Shown: positions 6,889 to 7,787 of the stretch, one piece after another
Layout: every line of letters starts with the position of its first letter
Position numbering within the stretch: position 1 is the stretch's first letter
From: Christensenella sp. UBA5394
GTDB lineage: Bacteria > Bacillota > Clostridia > Christensenellales > CAG-138
Reading direction: 5' to 3'
Length of the DNA stretch: 7,787 bases
Assembly: GCA_002409725.1 (NCBI GenBank)
Contig: DHOI01000107.1
Location: forward strand, 1 to 7,787
Made by a program: the position numbers and the translations under genes
The notes under the pieces: generated by a model
Told to the model about the DNA's origin: nothing
Seen by the model: the letters and a program-made list of their open reading frames with translations, nothing else
Databases searched by the model: none

Positions 6889-6926
6889 GGAAAATGCCGG
6901 CTTTTGCGGAATTCGTCCGAGCTATG

Positions 6927-7295
6927 TCAGCGGGGCGGATGATCGAATTTCTCCACCGCTTCTTCAACGCTGGAGAGAAAATAGATATCGTTCCCCCGGT
7001 TGCTCTCGTAGATGAAAGCCCGCAGGGACTTGCTGGTATATTGGGAATAGTCGCCCACAATGGCCACTTTTACATGGTAGTTGATGAACTTTTGCAAAAC
7101 CTCGCCTGCCAGCCCCGTGCGCAAAATAAAAAAGTCCGGTGCAAAGCGGCTTTTGTGCAGGATGAGCTTACGGCAGCCCGTTTCATACTGCATACTCATG
7201 ATGAGGTCGAGGGCGGATTGCGCATCCGCGATCAGCGGCTCGGTGCTCTCCAACAAGGCAATATCCTTAGCCCAGCCTAATATTTTATATTTCAT
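6927..7295 (-). CDS. DUF4180 domain-containing protein
   Basis: This 122-residue soluble protein matches the DUF4180 family over its whole length. Recognisable stretches are QYETGCRKLILHKS (57-70), PDFFILRTGLAGEVLQKFIN and VKVAIVGDYSQYTSKSLRAF, followed by YESNRGNDIYFL. It has no signal peptide or membrane helix, so it should be cytoplasmic. The family has no established biochemical role that I know of; the alternating strand-helix pattern suggests a compact alpha/beta fold. The start is ATG at 7295, with GGGAG 7 bases upstream. It lies 24 bp after the GH18-type gene in the same direction, so the two are probably co-transcribed. No clear terminator separates it from the next promoter at 6888, so read-through into the binding-protein gene is possible. 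Confidence 0.92.
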   Translation of the reverse strand: MKYKILGWAKDIALLESTEPLIADAQSALDLIMSMQYETGCRKLILHKSRFAPDFFILRTGLAGEVLQKFINYHVKVAIVGDYSQYTSKSLRAFIYESNRGNDIYFLSSVEEAVEKFDHPPR

Positions 7296-7319
7296 ATCCT
7301 ATCTCCCGGTTCTGTGGCT

Positions 7320-7787
7320 TTATTGCACGGCATTAAGGTTGCCGCCCAGCCGCCAGATGGAGATGCCCGTGTTGCCGCTGTCCTGGCGGATGATGGACGC
7401 CCAATAATCCAGCGTTTCCCGGTCCGCATACCATACCTCGTGTCTGCGCCCCTCATCATCTTTATAGAGGAAGGAGAGGGCGCGGCTGGCAGCATCGCGC
7501 TTAGCGGCGGCCCGGTGCTTGGCGGCCAGCTCCGCGGCCGCCTCCTCCGTGAGCTGCTTAGCCTCGTCATTGCACCAGTCGTAGCCGCCGGTGGCGATAG
7601 CGAAATCCTTGCGGCCAGGCAGCGCCGCCATTTGGGCCATGAGCTTTTGGATGAAGGCCGCATCCGCCTTGGGGCCGGGGCCGCTGTGGCCGCCGTATAG
7701 GTTATAACACATCATTACATAGGTGGGCCCGGGGGGGAATGTCAGGCTTTCGAAGGGGGTGTTGGGCTCGACCAGCACGCGCAGGGC
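7320..7787 (-). CDS. GH18-type glycoside hydrolase, C-terminal part (YaaH/SleL-like)
   Basis: The frame is open to the right edge and ends at TAA 7320-7322, giving the last 155 residues of a larger protein. The visible part matches the C-terminal half of the glycoside hydrolase family 18 barrel. TYVMMCYNLYGGHSGPGPKA corresponds to the barrel strand with the conserved Tyr. IATGGYDWC is the later substrate-pocket strand. DEGRRHEVWYADRETLDYWA and TGISIWRLGGN match the ending seen in YaaH/SleL spore-cortex enzymes (HEVWFEDARS.. and GISYWVLG in those). The catalytic DxxDxDxE motif and any LysM or signal sequence would lie outside the window, so activity cannot be judged. It probably acts on N-acetylglucosamine-containing glycans such as peptidoglycan. 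A chitinase-like or catalytically dead relative is an alternative. Confidence 0.82.
   Translation of the reverse strand, partial: ALRVLVEPNTPFESLTFPPGPTYVMMCYNLYGGHSGPGPKADAAFIQKLMAQMAALPGRKDFAIATGGYDWCNDEAKQLTEEAAAELAAKHRAAAKRDAASRALSFLYKDDEGRRHEVWYADRETLDYWASIIRQDSGNTGISIWRLGGNLNAVQ

Noticed and set aside
6889..6926. Possible terminator after the DUF4180 gene
   Set aside because: Only a 4-bp CGGA/TCCG stem can be drawn and no T-run follows, so it does not meet a reasonable standard for an intrinsic terminator.

Overview
The window looks like a piece of a Gram-positive-type bacterial genome, probably a moderately high-GC member of Clostridia (Bacillota). The grounds are the lipoprotein solute-binding proteins, GA-rich Shine-Dalgarno sites, the LacI/sugar-transport layout, and a GH18 protein resembling the spore-associated YaaH/SleL branch. 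The assignment below phylum level is a guess. All six genes lie on the minus strand, so transcription runs right to left. I found no RNA genes, CRISPR arrays or insertion sequences.

Right part (7787 to 6927): the C-terminal part of a GH18-type glycoside hydrolase enters from the right edge. It is followed 24 bp later by a small DUF4180 protein.

Centre (6888 to 2176): a promoter with a perfect TATAAT box precedes a two-gene unit. The first gene encodes a secreted family-1 solute-binding lipoprotein. The second, 16 bp downstream, encodes a 1041-residue membrane protein with an extracytoplasmic Cache-like domain, two membrane helices, and HAMP-like, PAS-like, GGDEF and EAL domains. A strong bidirectional terminator closes the unit. 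No permease or ATPase gene lies in it, so the binding protein is more likely the ligand-sensing partner of the c-di-GMP enzyme than part of an importer. This is the most interesting system in the window, reminiscent of NspS-MbaA of Vibrio cholerae but with a sugar-type binding protein.

Left part (2069 to 1): a near-consensus extended -10 promoter is followed by two contiguous 12-bp operator-like repeats, then a LacI-family regulator, then a second family-1 solute-binding lipoprotein. This looks like the start of an autoregulated carbohydrate-uptake operon whose permease genes would lie beyond the left edge.

The first 87 bases are anomalous. They form a perfect 24-bp inverted repeat around a 39-base loop. 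The true continuation of the binding protein is readable on the opposite strand (positions 1-63), which points to a fold-back chimera or assembly artefact at the sequence end.
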